A stretch of 64,000 nt of DNA from Synergistetes bacterium HGW-Synergistetes-1 (lineage in GTDB: Bacteria > Synergistota > Synergistia > Synergistales > Synergistaceae), in the NCBI GenBank assembly GCA_002839185.1, contig PGXO01000005.1:186001-250000 (forward strand), written 5' to 3'. Under the pieces are notes generated by a model. The model was not told the DNA's origin. It did no database searches and saw only the letters and a list, made by a program, of their open reading frames with translations. The position numbers and the translations under genes are program-made. Shown piece by piece: positions 9,333-18,637 of the stretch (positions are counted from its first letter, which is position 1; the number at the start of each line of letters is the position of its first letter).

Positions 9333-9362
9333 AAAAAAAAGAGAGAGCCCTACGGCCCTCTC
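9333..9362 (-). terminator. Terminator of the rpsF-ssb-rpsR operon
   Basis: On the minus strand GAGAGGGCC (9362-9354), loop of four, GGCTCTCTC (9349-9341), one G-T wobble in a nine-pair stem, then eight T residues (9340-9333). It lies 26 bases after the rpsR stop codon and just before the DUF2232 gene. Confidence 0.88.
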
Positions 9363-9388
9363 CCAATTATACAGCACAGACTTAATTT

Positions 9389-9634
9389 TTAATCTGATGT
9401 AAAAGGCAAAAGCGCAATTATTCTTGCCCTCTTTATAGCCCTTGTGAGCTGGCGCTGGTGCTTGGCACAAGTCCCGGTAACTCTTCTTGGCACTATCTTG
9501 CCGCGTTCTGTAATATATTTTTTAAGCTTTTCTACTTCTTTGTAATCTACATGATCGATTTTATCTACACAGAAATGACATACCTTCGGCCGGCGCTTAC
9601 GGCGTTTACGGTTAAAATTCGAACTGTTTTCCAT
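9389..9634 (-). CDS. rpsR: 30S ribosomal protein S18
   Basis: 81 residues. Basic N-terminus (N-R-K-R-R-K-R-R), then the S18 core D-Y-K-(E)[14 protein letters not shown](V)-P-R-R-V-T-G and the [16 protein letters not shown] end, all typical. An N-terminal C-H-F-C pair suggests the zinc-binding form of S18. It pairs with S6 on the platform of the small subunit. The ATG at 9634 is preceded in frame by a TTG at 9637, and the AAGGGG upstream would also fit that codon, so the exact start is uncertain by one codon. It ends the rpsF-ssb-rpsR operon. Confidence 0.96.
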   Translation of the reverse strand: MENSSNFNRKRRKRRPKVCHFCVDKIDHVDYKEVEKLKKYITERGKIVPRRVTGTCAKHQRQLTRAIKRARIIALLPFTSD

Positions 9635-9652
9635 CAAAGACTCAACCCCTTC

Positions 9653-10192
9653 CTAGAATGGTATCTGTACATCTCCAGGTCCCTCAGTTCCGCCCATTTC
9701 AGAGAAATCAAGTGGGAATTCATCTTCAAATCCCTCTTCTTCTCTTAGGCTTCCCATGTCCCCGCCAGACATCGCATCGGAATGGATCCTGGCGCTTCCG
9801 GGATTCTGTTCAGCGTGAGAAGTGGATCCTGAAGATCCTTCATCTTCCCTGCGGCCTGAACCAAGGAGAACTATATTTTCAGCGACTACTTCCGTCACCC
9901 ATCGGTGCTGTCCTGTCTTTGGGTCGTCGAAATCACGGACACTTATGCGCCCCTCGACTAAAACAGGACGTCCCTTTTTGAGATAGCGTTCGCAGATATC
10001 TGCCGTAAAACCCCAAGCAGAAACATTTACGAAGTCAGTGTGGTTCTGCAGCTCTCCTGTCGCCTTGTTTTTCCACTGGCGGCCGATCGCCACAGTTATC
10101 CTTGCTACCTTCTGCTTGTTCGGAGTAAACCTCACGTCAGGATCTCTTGCCAGGTTACCCATAATGATAACCTTGTTGTATCCGCGAGCCAT
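9653..10192 (-). CDS. ssb: Single-stranded DNA-binding protein
   Basis: 179 residues. Residues 1-112 are the OB fold (M-A-R-G-Y-N-K-V-I-I-M-G-N-L-A-R-D-P, then V-A-R-I-T-V-A-I-G-R-Q-W). Residues 113-170 are a low-complexity linker rich in G, S and E. The last residues D-V-Q-I-P-F keep the I-P-F tip that docks replication and repair partners, although the usual run of acidic residues just before it is weaker than in E. coli SSB. It coats single strands at forks. It starts five bases after the rpsF stop and is followed after 18 bases by rpsR, the standard S6-SSB-S18 operon. Confidence 0.97.
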   Translation of the reverse strand: MARGYNKVIIMGNLARDPDVRFTPNKQKVARITVAIGRQWKNKATGELQNHTDFVNVSAWGFTADICERYLKKGRPVLVEGRISVRDFDDPKTGQHRWVTEVVAENIVLLGSGRREDEGSSGSTSHAEQNPGSARIHSDAMSGGDMGSLREEEGFEDEFPLDFSEMGGTEGPGDVQIPF

Positions 10193-10197
10193 GACGT

Positions 10198-10482
10198 TTA
10201 CTTCTCCTCCAGGTTAACGACCATCTGGCGTATAACCTGGGGTTTGAGGCTAAGGAGACGTTCCATTTCCTTGACCTGTGCGGGGTCGAGCTTAAACGTA
10301 TACAGAACGTAAAAACCCTCGAGCTGTTTTTCAATGTGGTAGGCAAAACGCTTTTTGCCCCAAAGATCCACCTTTTCCAACTCTGCTCCCAAACCGCGCA
10401 CGACCTCGGCAATTTCTTCTGATACCATTTTATGGTCCTCAAGATCTGCCTGAAGAATCACAACCATTTCGTAAGATCGCAC
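10198..10482 (-). CDS. rpsF: 30S ribosomal protein S6
   Basis: 94 residues with the normal S6 beginning R-S-Y-E-M-V-V-I-L and the strand W-G-K-K-R-F-A-Y-H-I that contacts S18. I chose the GTG at 10482 because AGGAGG lies eight bases upstream and the protein then begins like other S6 proteins; a GTG three codons earlier overlaps the ribosome-binding site. The leader contains a perfect eight-pair hairpin (10511-10531) behind a good promoter, a possible site for S6:S18 autoregulation. It is the first gene of the rpsF-ssb-rpsR operon. Confidence 0.96.
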   Translation of the reverse strand: MRSYEMVVILQADLEDHKMVSEEIAEVVRGLGAELEKVDLWGKKRFAYHIEKQLEGFYVLYTFKLDPAQVKEMERLLSLKPQVIRQMVVNLEEK

Positions 10483-10510
10483 GTACTTCACCTCCTCCCT
10501 TTGGACTCTG

Positions 10511-10531
10511 GTCTCTTCTCAAGGAAGAGAC
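10511..10531 (-). promoter_or_regulatory. Hairpin in the rpsF leader
   Basis: Perfect inverted repeat GTCTCTTC (10511-10518) and GAAGAGAC (10524-10531) with a five-base loop, between the promoter and the rpsF ribosome-binding site. In many bacteria the rpsF leader folds into a structure bound by the S6:S18 complex. Only the stem is visible here; I did not identify the diagnostic bulge. Confidence 0.45.
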
Positions 10532-10549
10532 AGGGACATACAATCAAGT

Positions 10550-10578
10550 ACTATAGCACCGAAGTTAGCCTAGTGCAA
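10550..10578 (-). promoter_or_regulatory. Promoter of the rpsF-ssb-rpsR operon
   Basis: Minus strand TTGCAC (10573-10578), 17-base spacer, TATAGT (10550-10555). The distance to rpsF leaves a leader of about 60 bases. The -35 element overlaps the last codons of the upstream DivIC/FtsB-like gene. Confidence 0.7.
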
Positions 10579-10869
10579 GACATCGTTTGAAGTTATTTCT
10601 ATCTTATAGATAACCTCACCTGATAGGACCAGATTGAACTGTTCCCTTGCAAGTCTGGCAATGCCCTCCGGGGTACTGTAGTATTCAATTTTCTGTTTAA
10701 GTTCCTGTGATTTTCTTTCTTCAGCGACAAGCTCTTCCATTCTTTTATCCATGGTACCTGAAAGGACATCTATCCTTTCAAGTTCCTTGAAAAAAGAGGT
10801 AAGGAGAACTGCTATTAAAAATGTCACTGCTGCAGCAAATATGATCCACCGCAATCTGGGAGCTTTCAT
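10570..10869 (-). CDS. Septum formation initiator family protein (DivIC/FtsB-like)
   Basis: 99 residues. A short basic N-terminus, one membrane helix (about 8-26), then a coiled coil (about 28-62) ending in Y-Y-S-T-P-E-G-I-A-R-L-A-R-E-Q-F-N-L, which matches the conserved end of the DivIC/FtsB family (E-x-A-R-E-x-(L/F)). These single-pass proteins form the FtsL-FtsB-FtsQ type complex that holds the divisome together at midcell. It lies 33 bases downstream of argS on the same strand, so it probably belongs to the secA-argS transcript, and it carries the rpsF promoter in its 3' end. Confidence 0.85.
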   Translation of the reverse strand: MKAPRLRWIIFAAAVTFLIAVLLTSFFKELERIDVLSGTMDKRMEELVAEERKSQELKQKIEYYSTPEGIARLAREQFNLVLSGEVIYKIEITSNDVLH

Positions 10870-10902
10870 GATCTGTCAGCTAATAAACTTTCAGCTATCG
10901 TG

Positions 10903-12579
10903 CTACATCTTTTCAGGAGCAGAAACTCCCAGCAGTCCGAGTACATTTTTAAGTGTTATCTTTGCTGCTTCCATCAGCAGAATACGTGTTTTCATAACAG
11001 GCTCGTCCACACCAAGTATGCGCTGGCTGTTATAGAAAGAATGGAATGCTTCTGCAAGCTCCGTAGCATAATATGCAATCCTGTGCGGCGCAAACTCGTC
11101 AGCTGACTTTGCCACTTCCTCAGGAAGTCTTGATATAGCCTTCGCTAGATTTATCTCAGACTGGTCCGTTATCAGCGAAACATCAAATTCTTCGATCCCA
11201 GGCAGTGTTACCCCTCTCTCCTCAAGTTCACGATATATGCTGCATATTCTTGCATGAGCATACTGAACGTAGAAAACAGGGTTTTCAGAAGTCGCCTTTT
11301 TCGCCAGCTCAAGATCAAAATCAAGGGTACTATCGCAACGGCGCATCACGAAGAAAAACCTCGTTGCATCTACTCCGACTTCATCCATTATCTCTCTCAG
11401 TGTTATTATCGTTCCTGCACGTTTTGACATCTGGACCGGTTTACCATCCCTGAGGAGGTTTACCATCTGTATCAGAAGCACATCAACAGCATCGTCCGGA
11501 TGACCAAAAGCCTTATTGACCGACTTAAGTCTCGGTACGTACCCGTGATGGTCAGCGCCCCAGACATAGATCAGCTTTTCGAAATTCCTGTCATACTTGT
11601 TTTTCAGATAGGCCACATCAGATGTGAAGTAGGTCGGTACTCCGTTGGTCCGTATAAGGACCCTGTCTTTATCATCCCCGAAAAGAGTGGACCTGAACCA
11701 GAGTGCGCCTTCTTCCTCGTATGCGTAATCCCTCTTCTTCAGTTCTTCCATCGCCGGTTCTACCTGGCCGTTGTCATAAAGTGATTTTTCTGAGAACCAG
11801 ACGTCAAATGTCACACCAAACTCTTCCAGATCCTTGCGGATCATTTCGGTAACTATTTTGCCTGTCTCTACAGAAAAAAATTCAACGGTCTCTTCCAATG
11901 GTTTTTTTGCCGGTTCTTCACCATACTTATCAACGAACGACCGAGCTATGTCCGTCATGTATTCTCCGTGATAGCCGTCTTCGGGCATTGGCGCTTCGTC
12001 CCCTCTTCCGAGGGCTTCAAAGTATCGGGACTGGGCTGATTTGCCCAGAAGTTCCATCTGCAGACCGGCATCATTTATGTAGTATTCACGTTCAACATCC
12101 CATCCGGCAAAGTCGAGTATCGAGGCTGTTATGTCTCCCACTGCTGCGCCGCGTCCATGTCCCATGTGCAGCGGGCCCGTCGGGTTGGCGCTGACAAATT
12201 CCACCTGGATCCTTCTGCCTTCGCCCGAGTTGACCCTTCCGTAATTTTCATTTTGGGCTATCGTGCTTTTTATTGCCTCTGTGATCCAGTTTGAGGCAAG
12301 TGTAAAATTGATAAAGCCGGGACCTGCGACCTCTGCCTTTTCAACGATCTCTCCAAGCGGCACCTTGTCGATCAATTTGTCAGCAAGTTCTCTGGGCTTC
12401 ATGCCGAAAGGCTTCGCCAGCTGCATTGCAATATTGGTCGCCCAGTCACCATGTCCTGCCTGTCTTGGGCGCTCAAGGCGCACCATAAAGCCTTCAGGTA
12501 ATTCCTGCTCCACGTCCCTTGCGATATCATCCACTGCTCTTTCAAGTAATTGCTTAAGTTCTTCTGTCATGTTCTGCAA
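10903..12579 (-). CDS. argS: Arginine--tRNA ligase
   Basis: 558 residues, a normal class I ArgRS that charges tRNA-Arg. An N-terminal additional domain (about 1-110) is followed by the HIGH-type motif A-N-P-T-G-P-L-H-M-G-H (near 130-141), the Rossmann core, the KMSKS-like Q-M-S-K-R-A-G-T, and a C-terminal anticodon-binding helical domain beginning near V-Q-Y-A-H-A-R-I. I chose the TTG at 12579 because AAGGAG is nine bases upstream; an ATG three codons later (12570) is the alternative and would have an overly long spacing. The gene follows the exported DUF3857-like gene after 30 bases. Confidence 0.97.
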   Translation of the reverse strand: MQNMTEELKQLLERAVDDIARDVEQELPEGFMVRLERPRQAGHGDWATNIAMQLAKPFGMKPRELADKLIDKVPLGEIVEKAEVAGPGFINFTLASNWITEAIKSTIAQNENYGRVNSGEGRRIQVEFVSANPTGPLHMGHGRGAAVGDITASILDFAGWDVEREYYINDAGLQMELLGKSAQSRYFEALGRGDEAPMPEDGYHGEYMTDIARSFVDKYGEEPAKKPLEETVEFFSVETGKIVTEMIRKDLEEFGVTFDVWFSEKSLYDNGQVEPAMEELKKRDYAYEEEGALWFRSTLFGDDKDRVLIRTNGVPTYFTSDVAYLKNKYDRNFEKLIYVWGADHHGYVPRLKSVNKAFGHPDDAVDVLLIQMVNLLRDGKPVQMSKRAGTIITLREIMDEVGVDATRFFFVMRRCDSTLDFDLELAKKATSENPVFYVQYAHARICSIYRELEERGVTLPGIEEFDVSLITDQSEINLAKAISRLPEEVAKSADEFAPHRIAYYATELAEAFHSFYNSQRILGVDEPVMKTRILLMEAAKITLKNVLGLLGVSAPEKM

Positions 12580-12609
12580 AGTCAAACACTCCTTAAAAAA
12601 TAAAAGACT

Positions 12610-14436
12610 TTATTTCCTGAAAGGAAGATCAAGTACAGGCCATCTCATGCAGGCAGCAAGCTCTTCCTTTAAAATTGCAGCAAGGCTGTCATCTACGATC
12701 ACACTTTTTACTGTCCACGTGCTGTCCGCTATTAGCTGGGCTTTTTTGGGCCAGTGTGTGATCGATTCTATGAGGACAGCTTTTGTTCCTCCCCCAAGTT
12801 TTTTAAGCGGGGGAGACTGGATCATTTTATACCCTGATGGCATGTTCATCCTTATTTTCTGATCAATTATGAAGGGAAAACGCAAAGTATAGCTGCTTTC
12901 TTTTCCGATCATCTCCCCGACTCTTGATGGGACTCCTCCCGGAAGTCGAAGCAGGAGATTATCTCCCAACGTTATTCCCGGAACGCACTTTACTTTGAAT
13001 TCAAGTTTGTATCCCGTCTTGGTAGGTTCCACTGAAAGAGGGTCAAGGACCATGCCCGGTATTGCGAAGTTTACCCTTTTTCTTAGAAAATCACTAAGTC
13101 CGCTCTGTGAAGGCAAATATCCATCAGACATCAGCTGTGCCCAGCCTCCACTTACGGCTATCGTCAATGTCCCCTCGGCAGAACCTATCTCGTTGAGATC
13201 CAGCTTCCAAAGAAAGTCAAGTTTGTGATCGGCAGGGCTGCCTGAACTCACAGTCTTTTTTTCGTAATCCTCGTCTTTGAGTCGGTAAAGAAGTGCTCCT
13301 GTTATTGAGGGCGCAGTGACCCCATAAGCGGATGTCTGGCCGGCCTGATAAAATTCAGTTCTGCCTCCGTTTGGAGACAGCTCAAGGACAGGGGCTGCCC
13401 AAAGGCTTGTAGAACCGGGGCTCTCTTTGTCCAGTTCCATTGATGCCTGCCACCATATCTTTGTCTCCCATCCAAGGGATTTTAGCCATTTATTAAGGAT
13501 CAAGGTCTGTTCCCATGGAGTCCAGGGACCCTCTTCAGGAATATTTTCAGGAGATCTGACCCAGTTGCGGGGGTATCCTGAGAGTTTTTTTGAGGGCTGG
13601 GCTATCCATTCCATGAGCTTCATACCTGTCTTTGTTTTGTCTCCTGAAGATATTGACTTGGGGAGCCCAATGGATGGAAAAGTGTTCACAAATTCACTCA
13701 TAACGGAAAGGCTCTGGTTGATACCCTTCCTTGAGCTGAAAGACAAGCTCGGCCTCTTATAAACGACAAAACCTTCTCCATCCCATTTTTCCTGATTCAT
13801 GACTGTCCATTTGAATTTTTGCTGTCCTGACGATTTTGTAACTACAGGATCTTTGACATCCCTTCCATGCCAGTAAAGCTCCCTTCCCTCTGGGAGCTCG
13901 ACAGTGACGTTCTGTTCCCATATTGGAAGGTGTCCTGCCATATCTATAGTTTCATCTACACCATAACGTTTTTCATGTTTTGTTCTGACAACAAGCGCAA
14001 CAACCCTTCCCACCGCTTCATCAGTTGTGGTGATCTTTTTTACCAATGCTCCGCCGTTAAGTGTTTCTTCGGAAAGCGATAGCTCGCCCTCTTTCATGGA
14101 AGTCATTGGGTTGTACCAGGCGGCTTCCAATATATCAACGGAACCATTTGCCGGAATAGGTATCTTTATATCTTTGAGTTGGTCAGGAATGCTCTCTCCA
14201 GTCAGAACAACGTAATGGAGGGTGTCTTCCATCGTTCCGTCATTCAGCATCCTGAAATCATTGTTCTTGAGCCAGACTACTGAGGTGGCCCCGGTGAATC
14301 CCTCTATCGAAGGAGCTTCCTTGTTGAGTCTCCTGACTTCTTCAGAGGTGTTCCAGGCTTCTGCATCAGCAGGCAGAACTAAAAACGCTGATAGCAGTGT
14401 CAGAAATATTGCAGTAAAGCTAAAAAAACGTCTCAT
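12610..14436 (-). CDS. Exported DUF3857/transglutaminase-like protein of unknown function
   Basis: 608 residues. It starts M-R-R-F-F-S-F with a hydrophobic stretch ending V-L-P-A-D-A-E-A-W, a good type I signal peptide, so the protein is periplasmic or exported. The body is beta-rich (residues 30-230 resemble the DUF3857 N-terminal domain), then a part with N-K-W-L-K-S-L-G-W-E-T-K-I-W-W resembling the middle of transglutaminase-like proteins. I could not see the Cys-His-Asp triad of an active transglutaminase. The start at 14436 has GGGAGG seven bases upstream; an earlier in-frame start would overlap secA. It follows secA after 14 bases and precedes argS, so it is in their operon. The function is unknown. 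Confidence 0.65.
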   Translation of the reverse strand: MRRFFSFTAIFLTLLSAFLVLPADAEAWNTSEEVRRLNKEAPSIEGFTGATSVVWLKNNDFRMLNDGTMEDTLHYVVLTGESIPDQLKDIKIPIPANGSVDILEAAWYNPMTSMKEGELSLSEETLNGGALVKKITTTDEAVGRVVALVVRTKHEKRYGVDETIDMAGHLPIWEQNVTVELPEGRELYWHGRDVKDPVVTKSSGQQKFKWTVMNQEKWDGEGFVVYKRPSLSFSSRKGINQSLSVMSEFVNTFPSIGLPKSISSGDKTKTGMKLMEWIAQPSKKLSGYPRNWVRSPENIPEEGPWTPWEQTLILNKWLKSLGWETKIWWQASMELDKESPGSTSLWAAPVLELSPNGGRTEFYQAGQTSAYGVTAPSITGALLYRLKDEDYEKKTVSSGSPADHKLDFLWKLDLNEIGSAEGTLTIAVSGGWAQLMSDGYLPSQSGLSDFLRKRVNFAIPGMVLDPLSVEPTKTGYKLEFKVKCVPGITLGDNLLLRLPGGVPSRVGEMIGKESSYTLRFPFIIDQKIRMNMPSGYKMIQSPPLKKLGGGTKAVLIESITHWPKKAQLIADSTWTVKSVIVDDSLAAILKEELAACMRWPVLDLPFRK

Positions 14437-14450
14437 CAAATACCTCCCGG

Positions 14451-17144
14451 TCATCTGCCGCAGCATTGCTTGTATTTTTTACCGCTCCCGCATGGGCAGG
14501 GATCATTGCGTCCAACCTTGTTGACGTTCACTATCGGCTGTGTTTTTTGCGCCGTTGCCAATGTTCCAGGGTTTTCCATATCTTCGCTGTATCCAAACGT
14601 ATCGGGTATCTCAAGTGCATCCCGGCTCTCGATCCAATTTGTCCTGCTCTTTTCTTTTTCTTTATTTACAACCGACACCTTAAGAGCAAACTCGGTGATA
14701 CCCTCCCTGATCTGAACCAGCATCGTCTGAAAAAGGCTGAAAGACTCAAACTGATACTCGAGCAACGGATCTTTTTGACCTATGGCCCTGAGCCCTATAC
14801 CCCTTCTGAGTTCATCCATCGCCAGCAGGTGTTCTTTCCAGTTCGTATCAAGGACCTCAAGAAAAATATAGCGGAAGATCTGCTCTGAAACTTCAGGCCC
14901 AAGGTCTTCCGTTTTCTGAGTGAAGCGTGATCTTATGTCTTCGAGGATGACCGGCTTTGCTTGATCAAGATCTTCCTTTGTCTCAACATTTTCAATGTGC
15001 TTCGACATGCCCGGCCAGAAGAGTGCGTTCAGTTTCACGCTCACTGATTGTATATCAGGTTCTGCATTGTCATTATCTCCAAAGACTTTATCTAAAAGGG
15101 ACTGTGCAGTATCTTCCAGAACACCAAGCATTCTGGAAGCGATATCCTTATCATTCAGTATTTCGCTTCTTTCTTTGTACAGGGCTTCGCGCTGCTGGTT
15201 CATTACGTTATCGTATGCAAGGAGCTGCTTTCTTATATCAAAGTGCATCTCTTCGACTTTTTTCTGGGCGTTCTCAATAGCCCTGGAAAGAAGTGTGTGT
15301 TCAATGCACTCTCCCTCTTCCATTCCGAGCTTCTCCATAATTCCCTGAACCCTGTCTCCTCCAAAGAGGCGGATAAGGTCATCTTCAAGTGCAATATAAA
15401 AACGGCTCTCGCCCGGGTCGCCCTGTCTTCCGGAACGGCCTCTGAGCTGATTGTCTATACGTCTGGATTCATGCCGTTCGGTACCGATTATGCGAAGCCC
15501 ACCAGCCTTGATGACCGCTTCATGTTCTTCTGTGCAAAGTTTTTTATATTCTTCCAGGACGTTTTTGTACTCCTCATCGTTGTCCTTGATACTCAGCCCT
15601 TTTTTCTGCATCTCCTCACGAGCCATGAATTCAGCGTTGCCTCCGAGAACAATGTCTGTTCCGCGGCCTGCCATATTTGTCGCAACAGTAACTGCTTTGA
15701 GGCGACCGGCCTGGGCAACGATAGAAGCTTCTTTATCATGAACTTTGGCATTGAGGACACTATGGGGTATCTTCCTTGCACGCAGCAGTCTGCTGACCTT
15801 CTCTGAGTTTTCGATAGAGGTCGTACCGACCAGGACAGGCTGTCCCTTTTCGTATGCTTCAGATACCTCGTCGGCAGCAGCGTTATACTTCTCAGGCACT
15901 GTCCTGTATATGGCATCGTGATGATCCTGCCTTACCATTGGCATATGTGTCGGCACAAGGATGACTTCCAGACCATATATCTCCTTGAACTCTTCCGCTT
16001 CTGTGAGTGCGGTACCTGTCATACCGGCAAGTTTTTCGTACATCCTGAAATAGTTCTGGAGCGTGATTGTAGCAAGGGTCTGATTCTCCCTGCCGACTTT
16101 CACACGTTCTTTGGCTTCAATGGCCTGATGAAGACCATCTGAATACCTGCGGCCAAACATAAGTCTGCCTGTGAATTCGTCAACGATAACTATTTCACCG
16201 TCTTTAACGACATAATGAACGTCCCTCTGGAAAAGATGGTGTGCTTTAAGCGACTGGGCTATTTTGTGTGAGAGCGAAGAGTTGGCAAAATCAGTAAAAA
16301 GGTTGGGCAGCTTCATTAATCTTTCTGCTTTTGCTATTCCGGTTTCAGTCAAAGCAAGATTGCGTTCTTTTTCTTCTATCTCGAAGTCAGTGCCCCTTAT
16401 TAGCTCCCTGGCCACGCTGTCAGCTATCCTGTAGGGCTCGGTATCATCTTCAGACGGTCCTGAAATTATTAGTGGTGTTCTTGCCTCATCTATAAGTATG
16501 GAGTCGACTTCGTCTACTATGCAATAGAAATGACCTTTTTGTACCTGCTGATCTTTTTGTATTGCCATGTTGTCCCTTAGATAATCAAACCCGAACTCAC
16601 TGTTGGTACCATAGGTTATATCTTTGCGATAGGCTGTGAAACGGTCTTCCTGATCCATGAAAGGGGAGATCACACCAACAGAGAGTCCCATTCCTCTGTA
16701 AACAGGCCCCATCCATTCAGCATCGCGTGCTGCTAGGTAGTCGTTGACAGTGATAACGTGGACTCCGCGGCCTGCTATTGCATTTAAAGCTACTGCCAGA
16801 GTGGCAACAAGAGTTTTTCCCTCTCCTGTCTTCATTTCGGCTATTTTACCCTCGTGAAGTGCCATTCCTCCCATAAGCTGTTCTTTAAAATGGCGAAGTC
16901 CAAGTGTACGCACTGAGACTTCCCTAACTCTTGCAAAAACCTCAGGAAGCATGTCGTCAAGCGTTTCTCCATTTTCAAGGCGTGCTTTAAAAAATGATGC
17001 TGACTGGGCAAGTTCTTCATCTGTAAGATCTTTTAACTGTGGTTCGAAGGAATCTATTATCGAAGCTTTTTCCTCATAACGCGCGATCGCTCTGTCATTA
17101 GGATCTAATCCCAGTGCCTTTATGACACCGCTAAACAGTCCCAT
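14451..17144 (-). CDS. secA: Protein translocase motor ATPase SecA
   Basis: 897 residues, full length. It begins [12 protein letters not shown]. Motifs in order are Walker A M-K-T-G-E-G-K-T (about 104-111), the [19 protein letters not shown] segment, [14 protein letters not shown] and the [11 protein letters not shown] arginine-finger region. The end [13 protein letters not shown] is the zinc-binding SecB/ribosome-contact tail. It drives preproteins through SecYEG. The start with GAGGTGGAG six bases upstream is preferred over one eight codons earlier. A TTGACT-18-TATAAT promoter lies about 65 bases upstream. The operon continues into the exported protein and argS. Confidence 0.98.
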   Translation of the reverse strand: MGLFSGVIKALGLDPNDRAIARYEEKASIIDSFEPQLKDLTDEELAQSASFFKARLENGETLDDMLPEVFARVREVSVRTLGLRHFKEQLMGGMALHEGKIAEMKTGEGKTLVATLAVALNAIAGRGVHVITVNDYLAARDAEWMGPVYRGMGLSVGVISPFMDQEDRFTAYRKDITYGTNSEFGFDYLRDNMAIQKDQQVQKGHFYCIVDEVDSILIDEARTPLIISGPSEDDTEPYRIADSVARELIRGTDFEIEEKERNLALTETGIAKAERLMKLPNLFTDFANSSLSHKIAQSLKAHHLFQRDVHYVVKDGEIVIVDEFTGRLMFGRRYSDGLHQAIEAKERVKVGRENQTLATITLQNYFRMYEKLAGMTGTALTEAEEFKEIYGLEVILVPTHMPMVRQDHHDAIYRTVPEKYNAAADEVSEAYEKGQPVLVGTTSIENSEKVSRLLRARKIPHSVLNAKVHDKEASIVAQAGRLKAVTVATNMAGRGTDIVLGGNAEFMAREEMQKKGLSIKDNDEEYKNVLEEYKKLCTEEHEAVIKAGGLRIIGTERHESRRIDNQLRGRSGRQGDPGESRFYIALEDDLIRLFGGDRVQGIMEKLGMEEGECIEHTLLSRAIENAQKKVEEMHFDIRKQLLAYDNVMNQQREALYKERSEILNDKDIASRMLGVLEDTAQSLLDKVFGDNDNAEPDIQSVSVKLNALFWPGMSKHIENVETKEDLDQAKPVILEDIRSRFTQKTEDLGPEVSEQIFRYIFLEVLDTNWKEHLLAMDELRRGIGLRAIGQKDPLLEYQFESFSLFQTMLVQIREGITEFALKVSVVNKEKEKSRTNWIESRDALEIPDTFGYSEDMENPGTLATAQKTQPIVNVNKVGRNDPCPCGSGKKYKQCCGR

Positions 17145-17208
17145 TGAAACTCCACCTCTCAAAAACATAAAACAATTCTTTTGTGATGATATTTCTTCCC
17201 ATCGGCTG

Positions 17209-17238
17209 ATTATATCCTTTTATGCATATAGCAGTCAA
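17209..17238 (-). promoter_or_regulatory. Promoter of the secA operon
   Basis: Minus strand TTGACT (17233-17238), 18-base spacer, TATAAT (17209-17214), 65 bases before the secA start codon. Both hexamers are near consensus. Confidence 0.75.
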
Positions 17239-17264
17239 AGCAATATGACCTATACTTAGAGATC

Positions 17265-17303
17265 AAAAAAATTGGGCCGGCGTTACATGCCGCGCCGGCC
17301 CAA
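17265..17303 (-). terminator. Terminator of the M20 peptidase gene
   Basis: Minus strand TTGGGCCGGC (17303-17294), 12-base loop, GCCGGCCCAA (17281-17272), a ten-pair GC-rich stem, then seven T residues (17271-17265). It lies 28 bases after the peptidase stop and upstream of the secA promoter. Confidence 0.92.
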
Positions 17304-17330
17304 TCGATTATCGCTCAGGTTTCTTTGTAT

Positions 17331-18554
17331 TCAGTTTTTCTTGAGCATCATCAACGCAAAGACCTTGGCTTCGTTGATCATGTGGTCTATTTCTGCATAC
17401 TCGTTTGGCATGTGCGCCACATCGGCTTCCTGGCACCATACTACAGCGGGGATACCTTCATCTCTGAAATATTTGGCGCAAGTGCCTCCGCCTACTCCGC
17501 CGACATGCGGCTCAAGGCCATAAACGCATCTTATCGCTTCTCTTAGGATCTCTACCACAGGAGAGCCAGAAGGTGTCGGAGATGGGGCCTGCTCTCTCTG
17601 TAAAAAATCGTAAGTGATTTTTACATTTCTTCTATCCTGGATTTTCCTGATCTCTGCGTCGACGACTTTCAGTACTTCTTCCAGAGGAATGTTCGGCAGT
17701 ACCCTGCAGTCAAAACAAAAAACATCACGTCCGGGCACCGTATTCACATTCGGGACGTTTGCATTACGCCTCGTGGGTTCAAAAGTGGAACCTGCCGGAT
17801 CAAAAATATCGTCTTTATCCGGAAAAGCGTTGTGGAGCGCTATATCGAGCGAGCATGAAAATTCGTTGGCAGCCCTGCATGCGTTGCTGCCAAGCTGCGG
17901 TCTGCTTGCATGCACCTGTTTCCCCACCACATTAAATTCTATCCAGCAAATACTCTTTTCAGCTATTTCTATGAAATCGCCTTCTTCATTGCCTCCGTCA
18001 GGAACTATTACTAGGTCATCAGGACTGAAAAGACCCTGCCTGATAAGATGCTGTATCCCGTGAACACTGCCGACCTCTTCGTCTGCCACGAAGCAAAGGC
18101 AGATCTCATGTTCAGGCTGCAGATCATTTTCTCTTAAAGCGACCGCGGCAAAAAGTGACGAGACAAGTTCCTGACAGTTATCGTTCGATCCCCGTCCATA
18201 AACTCTGCGATCTTTAACTACAGCCTTGAAGGGATCTGTCTCCCAGTGCTTCCTGTCTCCTTCAGGAACCACATCCATATGTGAAACTATCCAGAGGCGT
18301 TTTGAAGTTTTTCCCGGTATCCTCACGATCAAATTTGGTCTTACGCCCTCTTCAGCTTTGGGATCTTGTGAGTTATATATTTCAGGTTTGCCAAAGCCCA
18401 TCTCTTCAAGTTTTTCTGCGATGTATCTGGCTTTTCTGTATTCTCCATTGCCTCCGCCAAGAGGACTTATCGCCGGTATCTCCACCAGGTCCGACAATAG
18501 AGAGACCATTTGCGGCTCAAGTTTTTCTATAGTTTTAAAAAGTTCGTCCTTCAA
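17331..18554 (-). CDS. M20 family metallopeptidase (ArgE/DapE-related)
   Basis: 407 residues. M20 landmarks include S-H-M-D-V-V-P-E-G (zinc-ligand His and Asp), Y-G-R-G-S-N-D-N (second ligand Asp region), F-V-A-D-E-E-V-G-S (catalytic and bridging Glu pair), and a C-terminal G-G-V-G-G-G-T-C-A-K. The middle holds the dimerisation domain. Members hydrolyse dipeptides or N-acyl amino acids in the cytosol, which suits an amino-acid-fermenting cell; the substrate is undetermined. I chose the TTG at 18554 because AGGAGG is eight bases upstream. An earlier in-frame start would add 21 residues without a Shine-Dalgarno. It lies 83 bases downstream of pgsA and ends at a strong terminator. Confidence 0.9.
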   Translation of the reverse strand: MKDELFKTIEKLEPQMVSLLSDLVEIPAISPLGGGNGEYRKARYIAEKLEEMGFGKPEIYNSQDPKAEEGVRPNLIVRIPGKTSKRLWIVSHMDVVPEGDRKHWETDPFKAVVKDRRVYGRGSNDNCQELVSSLFAAVALRENDLQPEHEICLCFVADEEVGSVHGIQHLIRQGLFSPDDLVIVPDGGNEEGDFIEIAEKSICWIEFNVVGKQVHASRPQLGSNACRAANEFSCSLDIALHNAFPDKDDIFDPAGSTFEPTRRNANVPNVNTVPGRDVFCFDCRVLPNIPLEEVLKVVDAEIRKIQDRRNVKITYDFLQREQAPSPTPSGSPVVEILREAIRCVYGLEPHVGGVGGGTCAKYFRDEGIPAVVWCQEADVAHMPNEYAEIDHMINEAKVFALMMLKKN

Positions 18555-18637
18555 AATACATTCCTCCTCTATCCGGAATACGTTTTTGAATAAATGTATA
18601 TTGCATCTGTCCATCAATACAAATCAAAAGAGTCAGT

